Assembly: GCF_003350345.1 (NCBI RefSeq)
Contig: NZ_QNVJ01000094.1
Coordinates: forward strand, 1 to 39,675
From: Alkalilacustris brevis
GTDB taxonomy: Bacteria; Pseudomonadota; Alphaproteobacteria; Rhodobacterales; Rhodobacteraceae
Length of the DNA stretch: 39,675 bases
Direction of reading: 5' to 3'
The position numbers and the translations under genes are program-made. Positions within the stretch are counted from its first letter, which is position 1. Every line of letters starts with the position of its first letter. The notes beneath the pieces are model-generated. The model saw nothing but the letters and a program-made list of their open reading frames with translations. It searched no databases and was not told where the DNA came from. Of the stretch, positions 25,628-34,428 are shown piece after piece.

Positions 25628-28600
25628 TCAAGCGCCGGTACCGAGATGTGCGATGCTGGCGCGCACCAGTGCGGGCGGCAGCGGCATGAGCCGGGCGGTG
25701 CGTGTCCACAGAAAAGCCGTTTCCACCCTGCGGTTGGGGTAGATCTGGCGCAGCGCGGTGTCATAGGCGGCCATCTGACGCAGCAGGCCTTCGGGCACGT
25801 CCTCCGGGCGCTCCGGCACCACCCGGTTCGATTTGAAATCCACCGCAAGCACCCTGTCGGGATTGATCAGAAGCCGGTCGATCACACCCAGAACCCGCTT
25901 GCCGGCAAGATCGCCGGTGATCGCCACTTCGGTCAGCGCGCCGGGGGCGAAAAGATGCGCAAGTGCGGGGGCGGAAAGCACATTGCGCGCCTCGTCCAGC
26001 AGCGCGGCGATCTCGCTTTCGGTTGCGGCGTCCTCGTCAGCTGCGAGAAGATCGCGCGCAAGCCGTGGCCAATCGGCCTCGGGTCGGGGCGGTAGATGCT
26101 CCAGAAGGCGGTGAAGTTGCCGGCCGCGCCGTTTCGCGGCTTCCTCGTCGGGCAAGGCGCCTTCGCCGGGCAGCGCCTTGGCGCCGCCCAGATCGGAAGG
26201 TGACAGCGGCTTGCCGGCCTCGGGCGGGGCAGGGGCCTGCGCGCTCGCCCACGGGGGGATGATCCGCCCGGCCACGCTTTCTGCCGCGCGGGCCCCGACC
26301 GCGCTGCCTGTGCTTTCCAGCCAGGCCAGATGCGCCAGCCGCAGGCCTGTGCCTGCGGGGGTTTCGTGTTCGACCGCGCCCGCCTCGCGCAGGGCGGCCT
26401 CGATTCTTGCATGCCAGCACAGCGGATCGTCGGTCTTGCCTGCGGCGGCGACGATCAGCCAGGTTTCGGCCCGCGTCAAAGCCACGTAGAGCAGCCGCTC
26501 GTCTTCCTCGGCGCGGTCGGCGCGGGCACGTTCCGCGGCCTGTTGCAGGGCGCGCGGGGCTTCGCCCGCGGCGGTTTTCCAGGCAATGCGGCCTTCTTCG
26601 GTGCGGGCAAGGGCATCGCGTTCGGGCGGGCGATACCGGGCGGTGTCGGGCAGGATCACGATGCGCGACTCCAGCCCCTTCGCGCCATGCACCGTCATCA
26701 CGCGGATGCGGTCGCCAGCATCGTCGAGCTGGCGCTTGACCTGCACTTCATCGGAGGCGAGCCATTCCAGAAACCCGGTCAGGCTGGGCACTTCGACGCG
26801 CTCATAGGCCAGCGCCTGCGCCAGAAAGGCGTCGATCCCGTCTTCGGCCTCGGGGCCCAGCCTTGCCAGCAGCCTGCGCCGCCCGTCATGGCGTGAAAGC
26901 AGCCGCTCGAGCAGGTCATAGGGGCGCAGGAAGTCGGCCTGGTCGCGCAGGTCGGTCAGGACGCCCAATGTTTCACGTGCAACATCGCCGCGGCGCAGGG
27001 CTTCCCACAGGCCGGCGCGCCCGCGGTCATGGGCCAGGGCGTAAAGCCCGGCTTCGCTCCAGCCGAAAAGCGGCGAGCGCAGCACCGTGGCCAGCGAAAG
27101 ATCGTCATCCGGTGTGGCCAGAAACGACAGCAGCGCCGTCAGGTCCTTTGCGGCCAGCTCGCCGCTCAGGTTCATCCGGTCGGCCCCGGCGATCGCCAGC
27201 CCCTCGGCTTTACACGCGGCGATGATCTGGTGAAACAGCGGCGAACGGCGGCGCACGAGGATCAGGAAATCCCCCGGCGTGACTGCCCGCGCCCCGCCTT
27301 CGCCGTCAGGTATGGGCGTGCGATCGGCCACCATCTTGGCGATCTGGCGTGCGATCTGCCGGGCCAGGCGCGACTGTTCATGTTCTTCGGCGATGATATC
27401 GACCGGGTCCCACCAGTCGCGATCCTCTGCCTTCTCGGCGGGCGGCACCGGCGGCCAGAGGTCGACCCGCCCGGGCAGGTCGCGATGAAAGGCGATATGT
27501 GTCACCTCGCTGCCCAGTGCCGCGCCGTGCCCGGAACCGAACAGAAGATCGACCAGCCGCAAAATTGCTTCGGACGAGCGGAAGGAATGCTCGAGCGTAA
27601 GCTGCCCCATCCCCTTGCCGGCCTGTTCAAGCCGCCGGGCAAATTGTGCGCGCATCGTCTCAAACGCGCGCAGATCCGCCCCCTGGAAGGAATAGATCGA
27701 CTGCTTCTTGTCGCCCACGACAAAGATGGTGCGCTCGGTCTGCGCAGAACCTTCGCCGGCGGTGAACTCCTGGGTTAGGGATTCGATCACCGCCCATTGG
27801 TCGGGGCTGGTGTCTTGCGCCTCATCCACAAGGATGTGGTCGATTCCGCCATCGAGCTTGTAAAGCACCCATTGCGCGACGCCGGGGTCGGTCAGCAATT
27901 GCCGTGCGCGGGCGATCAGATCGTCGAAATCAAGCCAGCCATGTGCGGATTTGCGCAGCTCGACCTCGGGGATGAAGCGCGCTGCGAAACGGTAGAGCGC
28001 ATGGGTCTTTTCCGCCGCCGCAAGCGCCAGTTCGGCGGCGCGGGCATCGGCGATGCGCTGCATGAAGGCGTGAAATTCGGCCAGCAGGTCTTCGCCCAGC
28101 GCCTCCGCCGCCTTCTTGGTTGGCACGGATTTCAGTTTCGCCTCTGGCGTCCGGCCGCTGTCATAGAGAAAGGCGCGGTAGAGGGCCTCAAGGTCATCTT
28201 GCTGCGGGGCGCAGAAATCGATGGCCGAAAGAGTGGCGGCAAGGGTCTTCATGGTGGCTGTCTGTGCCTGCAATACAGTCACTAAAGCTGCTATTAGTGA
28301 CGATTCCGAGCCATCAAACGCAATGCCTGCGATGTCACTGGCGGCAAAGCCTGCAGGCAGCCCCGTGGCGGCCAGCGCAGCGTTGCGGTCGGGTTCGTGG
28401 GGAAAGTGGCGCCTGTGGCGCATGATCTCGCCGGAAAGCGCGCCGATGTCTTCGCCACCCACATGCGCGGCCAGCCCGGCCATCAGATCGGGCGCGCCAA
28501 GGGCCAGATCTTCCAGCACCTCCTCATGCAGGCGGCGCGCGCTGCGGTCGTCCATTTCCGCAAAACCGGGCGATACGCCGGCTTCGAGCGGAAAGCGGCG

Positions 28601-28996
28601 CAGCAATGCGGCGCAGAAGGAATGGATCGTCAGGATCTTGAGCCCGCCGGGCGTCTCGATCGCACGGGCAAAGAGCCGCCGGGCGCGCGCCAGCGTGTCG
28701 CCGCCGGGCGCATCCTCGACACCCAATGCCAGCAGCGCCTCGCGCAGCTTGTCCTCGGGCAGCATGGCCCATTCGCCCAACCGCCCGAACAGCCGGTTCT
28801 GCATCTCGCTGGCGGCGGCCTTGGTGTATGTCAGGCACAGGATACGCTCGGGCGCGACCCCGCCCAGCAGCAGCCGGGCGACCCGGTCGGTCAGCACCCG
28901 CGTCTTGCCCGAGCCCGCATTGGCCGAAAGCCAGGTCGAGGCGCGCGGATCGGCGGCCTGCACCTGCCGTTCGCTGGCGGTGTCGCGCGCGCTCAT
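25628..28996 (-). CDS. addA: AddA, helicase-nuclease subunit of the AddAB double-strand break repair complex
   Basis: AddA is the motor 3'-5' helicase and nuclease of AddAB, the alphaproteobacterial counterpart of RecBCD. The 1122-aa protein (alphaproteobacterial type) has Walker A ANAGSGKT at 25-32, VDEAQDTSP (about 390), [13 protein letters not shown] (about 427), [10 protein letters not shown] (about 767), and [10 protein letters not shown] (about 833). The C-terminal RecB-like nuclease domain has GVIDRLL and VDFKSNR (about 1030-1055). The ATG overlaps the addB stop as ATGA. A one-mismatch parS site lies within the coding sequence. Confidence 0.97.
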   Translation of the reverse strand: MSARDTASERQVQAADPRASTWLSANAGSGKTRVLTDRVARLLLGGVAPERILCLTYTKAAASEMQNRLFGRLGEWAMLPEDKLREALLALGVEDAPGGDTLARARRLFARAIETPGGLKILTIHSFCAALLRRFPLEAGVSPGFAEMDDRSARRLHEEVLEDLALGAPDLMAGLAAHVGGEDIGALSGEIMRHRRHFPHEPDRNAALAATGLPAGFAASDIAGIAFDGSESSLIAALVTVLQAQTATMKTLAATLSAIDFCAPQQDDLEALYRAFLYDSGRTPEAKLKSVPTKKAAEALGEDLLAEFHAFMQRIADARAAELALAAAEKTHALYRFAARFIPEVELRKSAHGWLDFDDLIARARQLLTDPGVAQWVLYKLDGGIDHILVDEAQDTSPDQWAVIESLTQEFTAGEGSAQTERTIFVVGDKKQSIYSFQGADLRAFETMRAQFARRLEQAGKGMGQLTLEHSFRSSEAILRLVDLLFGSGHGAALGSEVTHIAFHRDLPGRVDLWPPVPPAEKAEDRDWWDPVDIIAEEHEQSRLARQIARQIAKMVADRTPIPDGEGGARAVTPGDFLILVRRRSPLFHQIIAACKAEGLAIAGADRMNLSGELAAKDLTALLSFLATPDDDLSLATVLRSPLFGWSEAGLYALAHDRGRAGLWEALRRGDVARETLGVLTDLRDQADFLRPYDLLERLLSRHDGRRRLLARLGPEAEDGIDAFLAQALAYERVEVPSLTGFLEWLASDEVQVKRQLDDAGDRIRVMTVHGAKGLESRIVILPDTARYRPPERDALARTEEGRIAWKTAAGEAPRALQQAAERARADRAEEDERLLYVALTRAETWLIVAAAGKTDDPLCWHARIEAALREAGAVEHETPAGTGLRLAHLAWLESTGSAVGARAAESVAGRIIPPWASAQAPAPPEAGKPLSPSDLGGAKALPGEGALPDEEAAKRRGRQLHRLLEHLPPRPEADWPRLARDLLAADEDAATESEIAALLDEARNVLSAPALAHLFAPGALTEVAITGDLAGKRVLGVIDRLLINPDRVLAVDFKSNRVVPERPEDVPEGLLRQMAAYDTALRQIYPNRRVETAFLWTRTARLMPLPPALVRASIAHLGTGA
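26969..26984. promoter_or_regulatory. parS-like site 3 (15 of 16), inside addA
   Basis: TGTTTCACGTGCAACA matches the parS consensus at 15 of 16 positions, with C instead of A at position 12. It is about 12.4 kb right of the perfect DnaA box, so parS sites would flank the candidate origin on both sides. Whether ParB binds this variant is not known from sequence; it may be a chance match. Confidence 0.5.
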
Positions 28997-31956
28997 TCGC
29001 CGTCCCCCACGGGTTCGGGGCCGGGGCGGGTGCTCATGTCCCATTCGCCGAATCGTGCCAGATGGTCGTAGTCGCCGTCATGGCGCACCGATTTCGGCGC
29101 GCGCCGCGCGGCATAGCCCTGTTCGCGCCGCATGTAGCACTGGATCAGCTTGTGCAGCCCCTCCCAGGTCTCAGTGTCGATCTCGGGGGTAATCTCGGTG
29201 ATCACCTCGTGCGGTGTGGCGCCCAGACCGATATAGAGCACGCGTGACACCTCGCGCGGGCCGAGGGCGCGAAACGCGCCGCGCCGGGCCATCGCGGCTT
29301 CAAGCAACAATTGCCTGGCGAAATGGGTCTGTTCGCGCGGGCCGGGGGGCGTGCCTGTCTTGTAGTCGATGATCTCGAGCCCGCCGTCGGGCAGGGCGTC
29401 GAACCTGTCGGGGCGCGCGGTCAGCGTGAAATCCAGCCCGTCGAGGGGTAGCGCCCCGCGGTCCTCGATCAGCACCGGAGTGCCCTCGCGGGTGTCTTCG
29501 CGGTCAAGAAACCAGTCAGCCACCCGGTCAAGCCGCGCCGCCCAGAGGTGGCGCGCCGTGGGCCAGGGCACATCTTCGGCCATGATGCGCACTGTCAGGT
29601 CGTGCAGCCTGGAACGGGCCGCATCGCGCGGTTCTTCGGCTGCGGGGCGGGTGCGGATGAACTCTTCGACAATCCGGTGCAGCACCTGCCCGCGCAGTGC
29701 CGCATCGGGCTGCGGGTGCAGCGGATCGAGCGGGCGCAGCCCCAGCACATGCCGCGCATAGATCGCATAAGGGTCGCGGATCAGCCGTTCGATCGCCGTG
29801 ACCGAAAGCTGCCGTGGCCGGTGCGCGACAGGCGGGCAGGGCGCGGGGCGCGGGGCAGGGGGCTGGCGGGTGTACTCCTCTTCAAGCTGTTGCGCGAGTT
29901 TCAGCCAGTGCTGCCCCCGCGCCTGCGCCTGTTCCAGCGCCGCCGCGCCGCCCTGGTCGGGCAGGCCCGCCAGCAGGTTGGTCAGCCGGTTGAGCCAGCG
30001 CGACGGCACGGTCGCCGCCTCGGCATCGCGCAGTGCGCGGGTCAGCATCACCTCGGGCGCGGCGATGGCCTGCTGGAAATCATGCGCCGACAGGCCAATC
30101 TGGCGTTCGGGCAGCAGCAGGCCCGCGTCATGGCGCATTTGCCGGTTCAGCCACGGGTCGGGCGGCGGTAGCTGCGGCCAGATGCCATCGTTGAGGCCGC
30201 CAAGGATCATCAGATCGGCCTCCTGCACGCGCGCCTCGAGCGTCCCGCGGATCATGATATGCGGGTGCGCCTGGACGATCTCGCGCACTTCGCGCCCGGC
30301 GAGGAAGGATTCGAAAAACCGGGCGTAGTCGCGTGCGGTCATGGTGCCGCCGTGGTCGGCCTCGCGTTGCAATTCCTCCAGCGCGGCACGGCCGATGCGC
30401 CCGGCTTCTTCCTCCCAGAGTTCGCCGCTGTCCGTGCCCGCTGGCCCGGCCGCCAGCGCCTCGGCCAGCGCGAGGTGCCGTGCCAGATGCGCGGCCAGCG
30501 GGGCCGCCTGGGCTGGTGTCGCAGCCATCTGGTCGCATATCCGGGCCAGCCAGTCGGCCCATGCGGGGGCGCTGTCGCCCTTTTGCCGTGCCGCCCAGCG
30601 GGTCAGCATCGCGCCATCGGGAAATGGCGGGCCGTGGCGGCGCAGATGCAGATCCAGGTCCCCGGTCAGCAGCAGATGTTCGCCGCGCCCGCCGCCGCTG
30701 TGGGTCAGCGGATGCTTGAGCAGCGTTATCAACGCGCTGGAGGTCAGCCGGGCGCCCATCACCCCGGCGATATGCCGCAAGAACCGCCCCGGTGCCGACA
30801 GGCCGAGCGGCCGGCCCGCGCTATCGTCAGGCACGATGCGCCAGCGGTCGAGCGCTGCCGTGACCTGCCGCGCAAGCGTCCGGTCGGGGGTAACGAGCGC
30901 GGCGCGCTGGCCGTCTTGCGCAGCCTTGCGCAGCCGCAGCGCGATGGCGAGTGCCTCGGCCCGCTGCGAGGGAGCCTCGACAAGGCTGAGATCACGGCAG
31001 GCCGCCTCCAGCCCGGAAAGCTGGCGGCCCTCGGTCATCCACTGGTCGGTCACCGGCGCGGGCCGCAGCGCAAGCGAGACCAGCCGGTTGCGCGCGGCGT
31101 CGGGCGGGGATGCGGTGCCGCGCCAGGGTTCTATCTCGCCCGGCCCAACCCCCAGCCGCCGCATCAATGCATGAAAGCGGTATTGCGGGTGATCCTCGGC
31201 CCCCAGCGCGTCATCCAGCCCGCCCCAGATCGCGCCGGGCATGTCGAAATCGAAGCCCGGCAGCACTAGCGCGCCTTGTGGCAGCCGCGCCACCGCCTCC
31301 ATCAGCAAGGCCGTTGTCCCGCGTGAGCCGGTGGACCCCGCGATCAGAACGGGGTGCGCGGGCGGCGCCTCGGTCCAGCGTTTCGCCAGCGCCTCGACAG
31401 CCATGCGCTGGCGGGCTTCGGCATCGGGTGCGGCCTGGGCGGCGGCGCCGAAATAACGCTCGATCAGCATCACGAAATCGAGGCTGCGCTGCCAGTGTCG
31501 CGAATGGGCGCTGACATCGAGCCGGGCCAAACGCTCGGGCGGGACCCCCTCGCCCTGCATTTCATCCATCAGCCGCGCCAGGCTGTCGGCCAGGTCATAG
31601 GCCGCGCCTTCCGGGGCCAGACCGGGCTCGCGCTCAAGCAGGCGCGCGACAAGCTGCATCAGTTCCAGCCGCCGCCGTAGTGGCGATACCGCGGGCGGCA
31701 TCCCCGACAGTGTCAGATCGCGGCCGGGATCGGTGATCAGCCGCAGCCGGGGCAGAAGCCGCGCGCCGGATTCGGCCAGCAGCGTGGCAAGTCGGCGTTC
31801 CATCCGCCGGGTATTCAGATAAATCTCGATCTGCGCGAAGGCCTCAGGCGGCATGGCGGCGCCGCGCTCGATCAGCCCGGCCGCCAGTTCGCGCGGGAAA
31901 TCGACGCCGGGCGGCAGCCCGAAAACGCGCGGCGTATCGCTGGCAGTGAACAGCAT
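28993..31956 (-). CDS. addB: AddB, nuclease subunit of AddAB
   Basis: AddB pairs with AddA in end resection and recognises recombination hotspots in related systems. The 987-aa protein matches the alphaproteobacterial AddB type: an N-terminal inactive helicase-like part without a canonical Walker A, and a C-terminal RecB-like nuclease with LTARPDRFDALPDGGLEIIDYKTG (about 840-866). Only four Cys occur and they are scattered, so the CxxC-containing Fe-S cluster seen in the Bacillus protein is absent. The start overlaps the murU stop and the stop overlaps the addA start, both as ATGA. Confidence 0.94.
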   Translation of the reverse strand: MLFTASDTPRVFGLPPGVDFPRELAAGLIERGAAMPPEAFAQIEIYLNTRRMERRLATLLAESGARLLPRLRLITDPGRDLTLSGMPPAVSPLRRRLELMQLVARLLEREPGLAPEGAAYDLADSLARLMDEMQGEGVPPERLARLDVSAHSRHWQRSLDFVMLIERYFGAAAQAAPDAEARQRMAVEALAKRWTEAPPAHPVLIAGSTGSRGTTALLMEAVARLPQGALVLPGFDFDMPGAIWGGLDDALGAEDHPQYRFHALMRRLGVGPGEIEPWRGTASPPDAARNRLVSLALRPAPVTDQWMTEGRQLSGLEAACRDLSLVEAPSQRAEALAIALRLRKAAQDGQRAALVTPDRTLARQVTAALDRWRIVPDDSAGRPLGLSAPGRFLRHIAGVMGARLTSSALITLLKHPLTHSGGGRGEHLLLTGDLDLHLRRHGPPFPDGAMLTRWAARQKGDSAPAWADWLARICDQMAATPAQAAPLAAHLARHLALAEALAAGPAGTDSGELWEEEAGRIGRAALEELQREADHGGTMTARDYARFFESFLAGREVREIVQAHPHIMIRGTLEARVQEADLMILGGLNDGIWPQLPPPDPWLNRQMRHDAGLLLPERQIGLSAHDFQQAIAAPEVMLTRALRDAEAATVPSRWLNRLTNLLAGLPDQGGAAALEQAQARGQHWLKLAQQLEEEYTRQPPAPRPAPCPPVAHRPRQLSVTAIERLIRDPYAIYARHVLGLRPLDPLHPQPDAALRGQVLHRIVEEFIRTRPAAEEPRDAARSRLHDLTVRIMAEDVPWPTARHLWAARLDRVADWFLDREDTREGTPVLIEDRGALPLDGLDFTLTARPDRFDALPDGGLEIIDYKTGTPPGPREQTHFARQLLLEAAMARRGAFRALGPREVSRVLYIGLGATPHEVITEITPEIDTETWEGLHKLIQCYMRREQGYAARRAPKSVRHDGDYDHLARFGEWDMSTRPGPEPVGDGE

Positions 31957-32651
31957 CACGTGCGCCCCTTCAGCAGCGCCTCGGCCCGCGCGATGCCTTC
32001 GGGGTGGCCCACATCGCACCAGGCGCCGGGGTGGATCGCCCCGTAAAGCCCGCCGCGGGCCGCGATCGCGTCCCACAGCCTGTTGAGCGAGAAAACCCTG
32101 TCGGCAAACACGGTCGCGCCCTCGGGGCAAAGGAGCTGCGCGCCAGTATAGACCAGATCGCCCCCGCGTGTGAGGCGCCCGTCGGCGCCAAGCGCGAAAT
32201 CGCCCTGGCCCGCATGGGCATGTGCTTGCGCGCGCGGCACGAGAAGCAGCAACGCCTCCATCCTCGCGCCGCCTTCGGCCCAGCCCGTGCGCAGGGTTTC
32301 AAGCGGGTTCGGCCCGGCCCACACGGCATCGGAATTCAGCGTGAACACCGGCCCCGCGCCCAGCAGCGGCAGCGCCGCGCGCAGCCCGCCGCCAGTGTCG
32401 AGCAACTCCTGCTCATGCGACAGCGCGATGTCGGGCTGCCCGGCCAGATGGTCGGCGATCTGCCCGGCAAGGTAATGGGTGTTGACGACGATCCGGTCAA
32501 TGACGGCCTGCCGCGCCAGCGCCAGTGCATGGTCAATCAGCGGCTGACCGGCCACCTCGATCAGCGGTTTGGGCCGGTCGCGGGTGAGCGCGCCCATGCG
32601 CGTGCCAAGGCCCGCGGCAAACAGCATCAGGGCGTTGGGGGCGGGGCGCAT
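31956..32651 (-). CDS. murU: Nucleotidyltransferase, probable MurNAc-1-phosphate uridylyltransferase MurU
   Basis: MurU converts MurNAc alpha-1-phosphate and UTP to UDP-MurNAc in the anhydro-sugar recycling route that bypasses de novo synthesis. The 231-aa protein has the sugar-nucleotidyltransferase signature FAAGLGTRMG (about 11-20) with RPKPLIEVAGQPLIDHAL, then HEQELLDTGGGL and a NSDAVW metal site. The ATG at 32651 overlaps amgK by 25 nt; an internal ATG at 32627 would give 223 aa with an ATGA junction and is also plausible. Function is assigned from the adjacent amgK and family resemblance; a GlmU-like or mannose-1-phosphate role is less likely. Confidence 0.85.
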   Translation of the reverse strand: MRPAPNALMLFAAGLGTRMGALTRDRPKPLIEVAGQPLIDHALALARQAVIDRIVVNTHYLAGQIADHLAGQPDIALSHEQELLDTGGGLRAALPLLGAGPVFTLNSDAVWAGPNPLETLRTGWAEGGARMEALLLLVPRAQAHAHAGQGDFALGADGRLTRGGDLVYTGAQLLCPEGATVFADRVFSLNRLWDAIAARGGLYGAIHPGAWCDVGHPEGIARAEALLKGRT

Positions 32652-33682
32652 CGGGCAGCGATCCTTTGCAGGTTTTCATCGGACGGGGCGGGCAACAGGC
32701 GCCGCACCTGTTTGGCGAGCGGCGCCAGTTCGGGATGCGCGAGATCGCCCAGCAGATGGTTCCAGACGCGCGGCATCATGCGGATGTATCCGGGCTTGCC
32801 GTCGCGCAGGGCAAGGCGGGCGAAAACACCGAGGATGCGCAGGTTGCGCTGGGCGCCGAGGCAGGCAAAGGCCGCGCCGAAGGCCTCGGGGCCGCTGCCG
32901 GACGTTTCGACATAGCGCTGCAACATCCGCACGGCCAGCCCCTTGCGAAGATCGCGCCGTGCATCCTCAAGGAGCGAGACGAGATCATAGGCCGGATGGG
33001 CCAGCTCGGCATCCTGGAAATCCAGCAGCCCGACGCGGGCATGGCCCTGCCGTTCAGGCAGCCATAGCAGATTCTCGGCATGGAAATCGCGCAGCGCGGG
33101 CACCGGGGCAAGTGGCGCCAGCCGGGCACAGAGCGCCGCCACCCGTGCGGCGAAATCGGTGCGTTCCTGCGGGCTGGCCTGGTGCCCGCCCAGCCCCGGA
33201 AGATACCAGTCCAGTGCCAGCGCGGCGCGCTCGGCCATCGTGGCGGGGTCATAGGCGGGCAGGTCCGGCGGGGGCGGCTGGCGGTGCAGCCAGGCCAGCA
33301 TGTCGACGGCGGCTGAGTAGAGGGTTTCCTCCAGCTCGGGCTGCGCGGCGGCGACGCGAGCGAAAAGCGCATCGCCCAGGTCTTCCAGCAGCAAGAGCCC
33401 GGCCTCGTGATCCTCGGCCAGAATCGCGGGGGCGGAGAGGCCTTGCGCGCGCAGGTGCCGCGCGAATCGGGCGAAAGGCCCGACATCCTCGCCGCGCTCG
33501 GGGGCGGCATCCATCAGCACGGCGCGGGCGCCGCCGGGGCCAGTCAGCCGCAGATAGCGCCGGTTCGAGGCATCGCCGGCCAGCGCCGCGCGCCGGGCAT
33601 CGGCCCAGCCCGCGCGGGCAAGAAAGCGATCGATCAGTGCGGCGCGCGGGGTTTCGGGGGCGGTCGGGGCGGGGCCGGACAT
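32627..33682 (-). CDS. amgK: Aminoglycoside phosphotransferase-fold sugar kinase, probable AmgK
   Basis: AmgK phosphorylates MurNAc (and GlcNAc) at the anomeric position, supplying MurU. The 351-aa protein has the APH kinase fold: GDASNRRYLRL (about 36-46) for the nucleotide loop, the catalytic DFHAENLLW with Asp199 and Asn204, and the metal-binding DFQDAELAHPAYDL at 221-234. It overlaps tsaE by ATGA and murU by 4 or 25 nt. In Pseudomonas and Caulobacter relatives, amgK and murU are neighbours and recycle peptidoglycan sugars; mltA in this window would generate precursors. Confidence 0.88.
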   Translation of the reverse strand: MSGPAPTAPETPRAALIDRFLARAGWADARRAALAGDASNRRYLRLTGPGGARAVLMDAAPERGEDVGPFARFARHLRAQGLSAPAILAEDHEAGLLLLEDLGDALFARVAAAQPELEETLYSAAVDMLAWLHRQPPPPDLPAYDPATMAERAALALDWYLPGLGGHQASPQERTDFAARVAALCARLAPLAPVPALRDFHAENLLWLPERQGHARVGLLDFQDAELAHPAYDLVSLLEDARRDLRKGLAVRMLQRYVETSGSGPEAFGAAFACLGAQRNLRILGVFARLALRDGKPGYIRMMPRVWNHLLGDLAHPELAPLAKQVRRLLPAPSDENLQRIAARCAPPPTP

Positions 33683-34203
33683 CAGAAAAACCGCCAGTTC
33701 GTGATATGCCGCGCCAGCGCACGGCTGCGCGGCCCGCCGGGGGTGGCGTGCAGGATGCGCGCGGCGCCCGCCCGCGCGGGTTCGAAATGCAGGCGCAGCG
33801 CATCGCGCGGGGCAAGCGGGCCGAGCCGGTCGGGCCACTCGACCAGGCAGAGCGCCGTGTCAAACGCCGCCTCAAGCCCCAGTTCGGCAATCTCGTCCGG
33901 GTCGGCAAGGCGATAGAGGTCGCTGTGCCAGATTTCCAGATCGCCGGCCTGATAGCATTGCACCAAGGTGAAGGTGGGCGAAGGCACATCCTCGGGCGGC
34001 GCCCCGGCCAGGGCAAGGCGCGCCAGGATCAGCGCGCGGGCGAAATGGGTCTTGCCCGCGCCGATCTGCCCTTCGAGCAGCAGGACATCCCCTGCCCGGA
34101 CCATCGGCGCGATGTGGCGGGCAAGCGCCTCGGTCGCGGCCTCGCCCGGCAGTTCGATGCGGACGATCTCGGCGCTGAGGTCGGGCGTGGCGGGCTGGGT
34201 CAT
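33682..34203 (-). CDS. tsaE: TsaE, ATPase for tRNA t6A37 synthesis
   Basis: TsaE binds ATP and supports the TsaB-TsaD complex that adds threonylcarbamoyl to A37 of ANN-decoding tRNAs. The 173-aa protein has the P-loop GQIGAGKT at 45-52, the switch region SPTFTLVQCY at 75-84, and the IWHSDLYRL and VEWPDRL blocks. The ATG at 34203 begins MTQPATPDLS. Its stop overlaps the amgK start as ATGA, making it the first gene of the tsaE-amgK-murU-addB-addA run. Confidence 0.95.
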   Translation of the reverse strand: MTQPATPDLSAEIVRIELPGEAATEALARHIAPMVRAGDVLLLEGQIGAGKTHFARALILARLALAGAPPEDVPSPTFTLVQCYQAGDLEIWHSDLYRLADPDEIAELGLEAAFDTALCLVEWPDRLGPLAPRDALRLHFEPARAGAARILHATPGGPRSRALARHITNWRFF

Positions 34204-34372
34204 GGGCGGCAGTCTTACCGCAGTTGGCGGTTGCCGCAAGGGGCGGATCCGCTGCACGCAGGGCTATCGCATTTGGAAATCAGCGCATGTCGAAAGGAGA
34301 CCATGCAAAAGGCTTCTGCGCGACACGGCACCTTGCCAAACGGTCCGCCCGGCGGCAACGCCCGGCAGCGCC

Positions 34373-34392
34373 TGCCTGCCCCCTGGCAGGCA
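34373..34392 (-). terminator. Hairpin downstream of the PAS-protein gene
   Basis: An 8-bp stem (TGCCTGCC and GGCAGGCA) with a CCCT loop lies in the 225-bp gap between the PAS gene and tsaE. No U-tract follows in either direction, so termination here would be weak or Rho-assisted. Nothing else in this gap is recognised. Confidence 0.4.
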
Positions 34393-34428
34393 CTGCCCTC
34401 GCGCTTCTTCCCCGCCCCCGCGGCCCGG

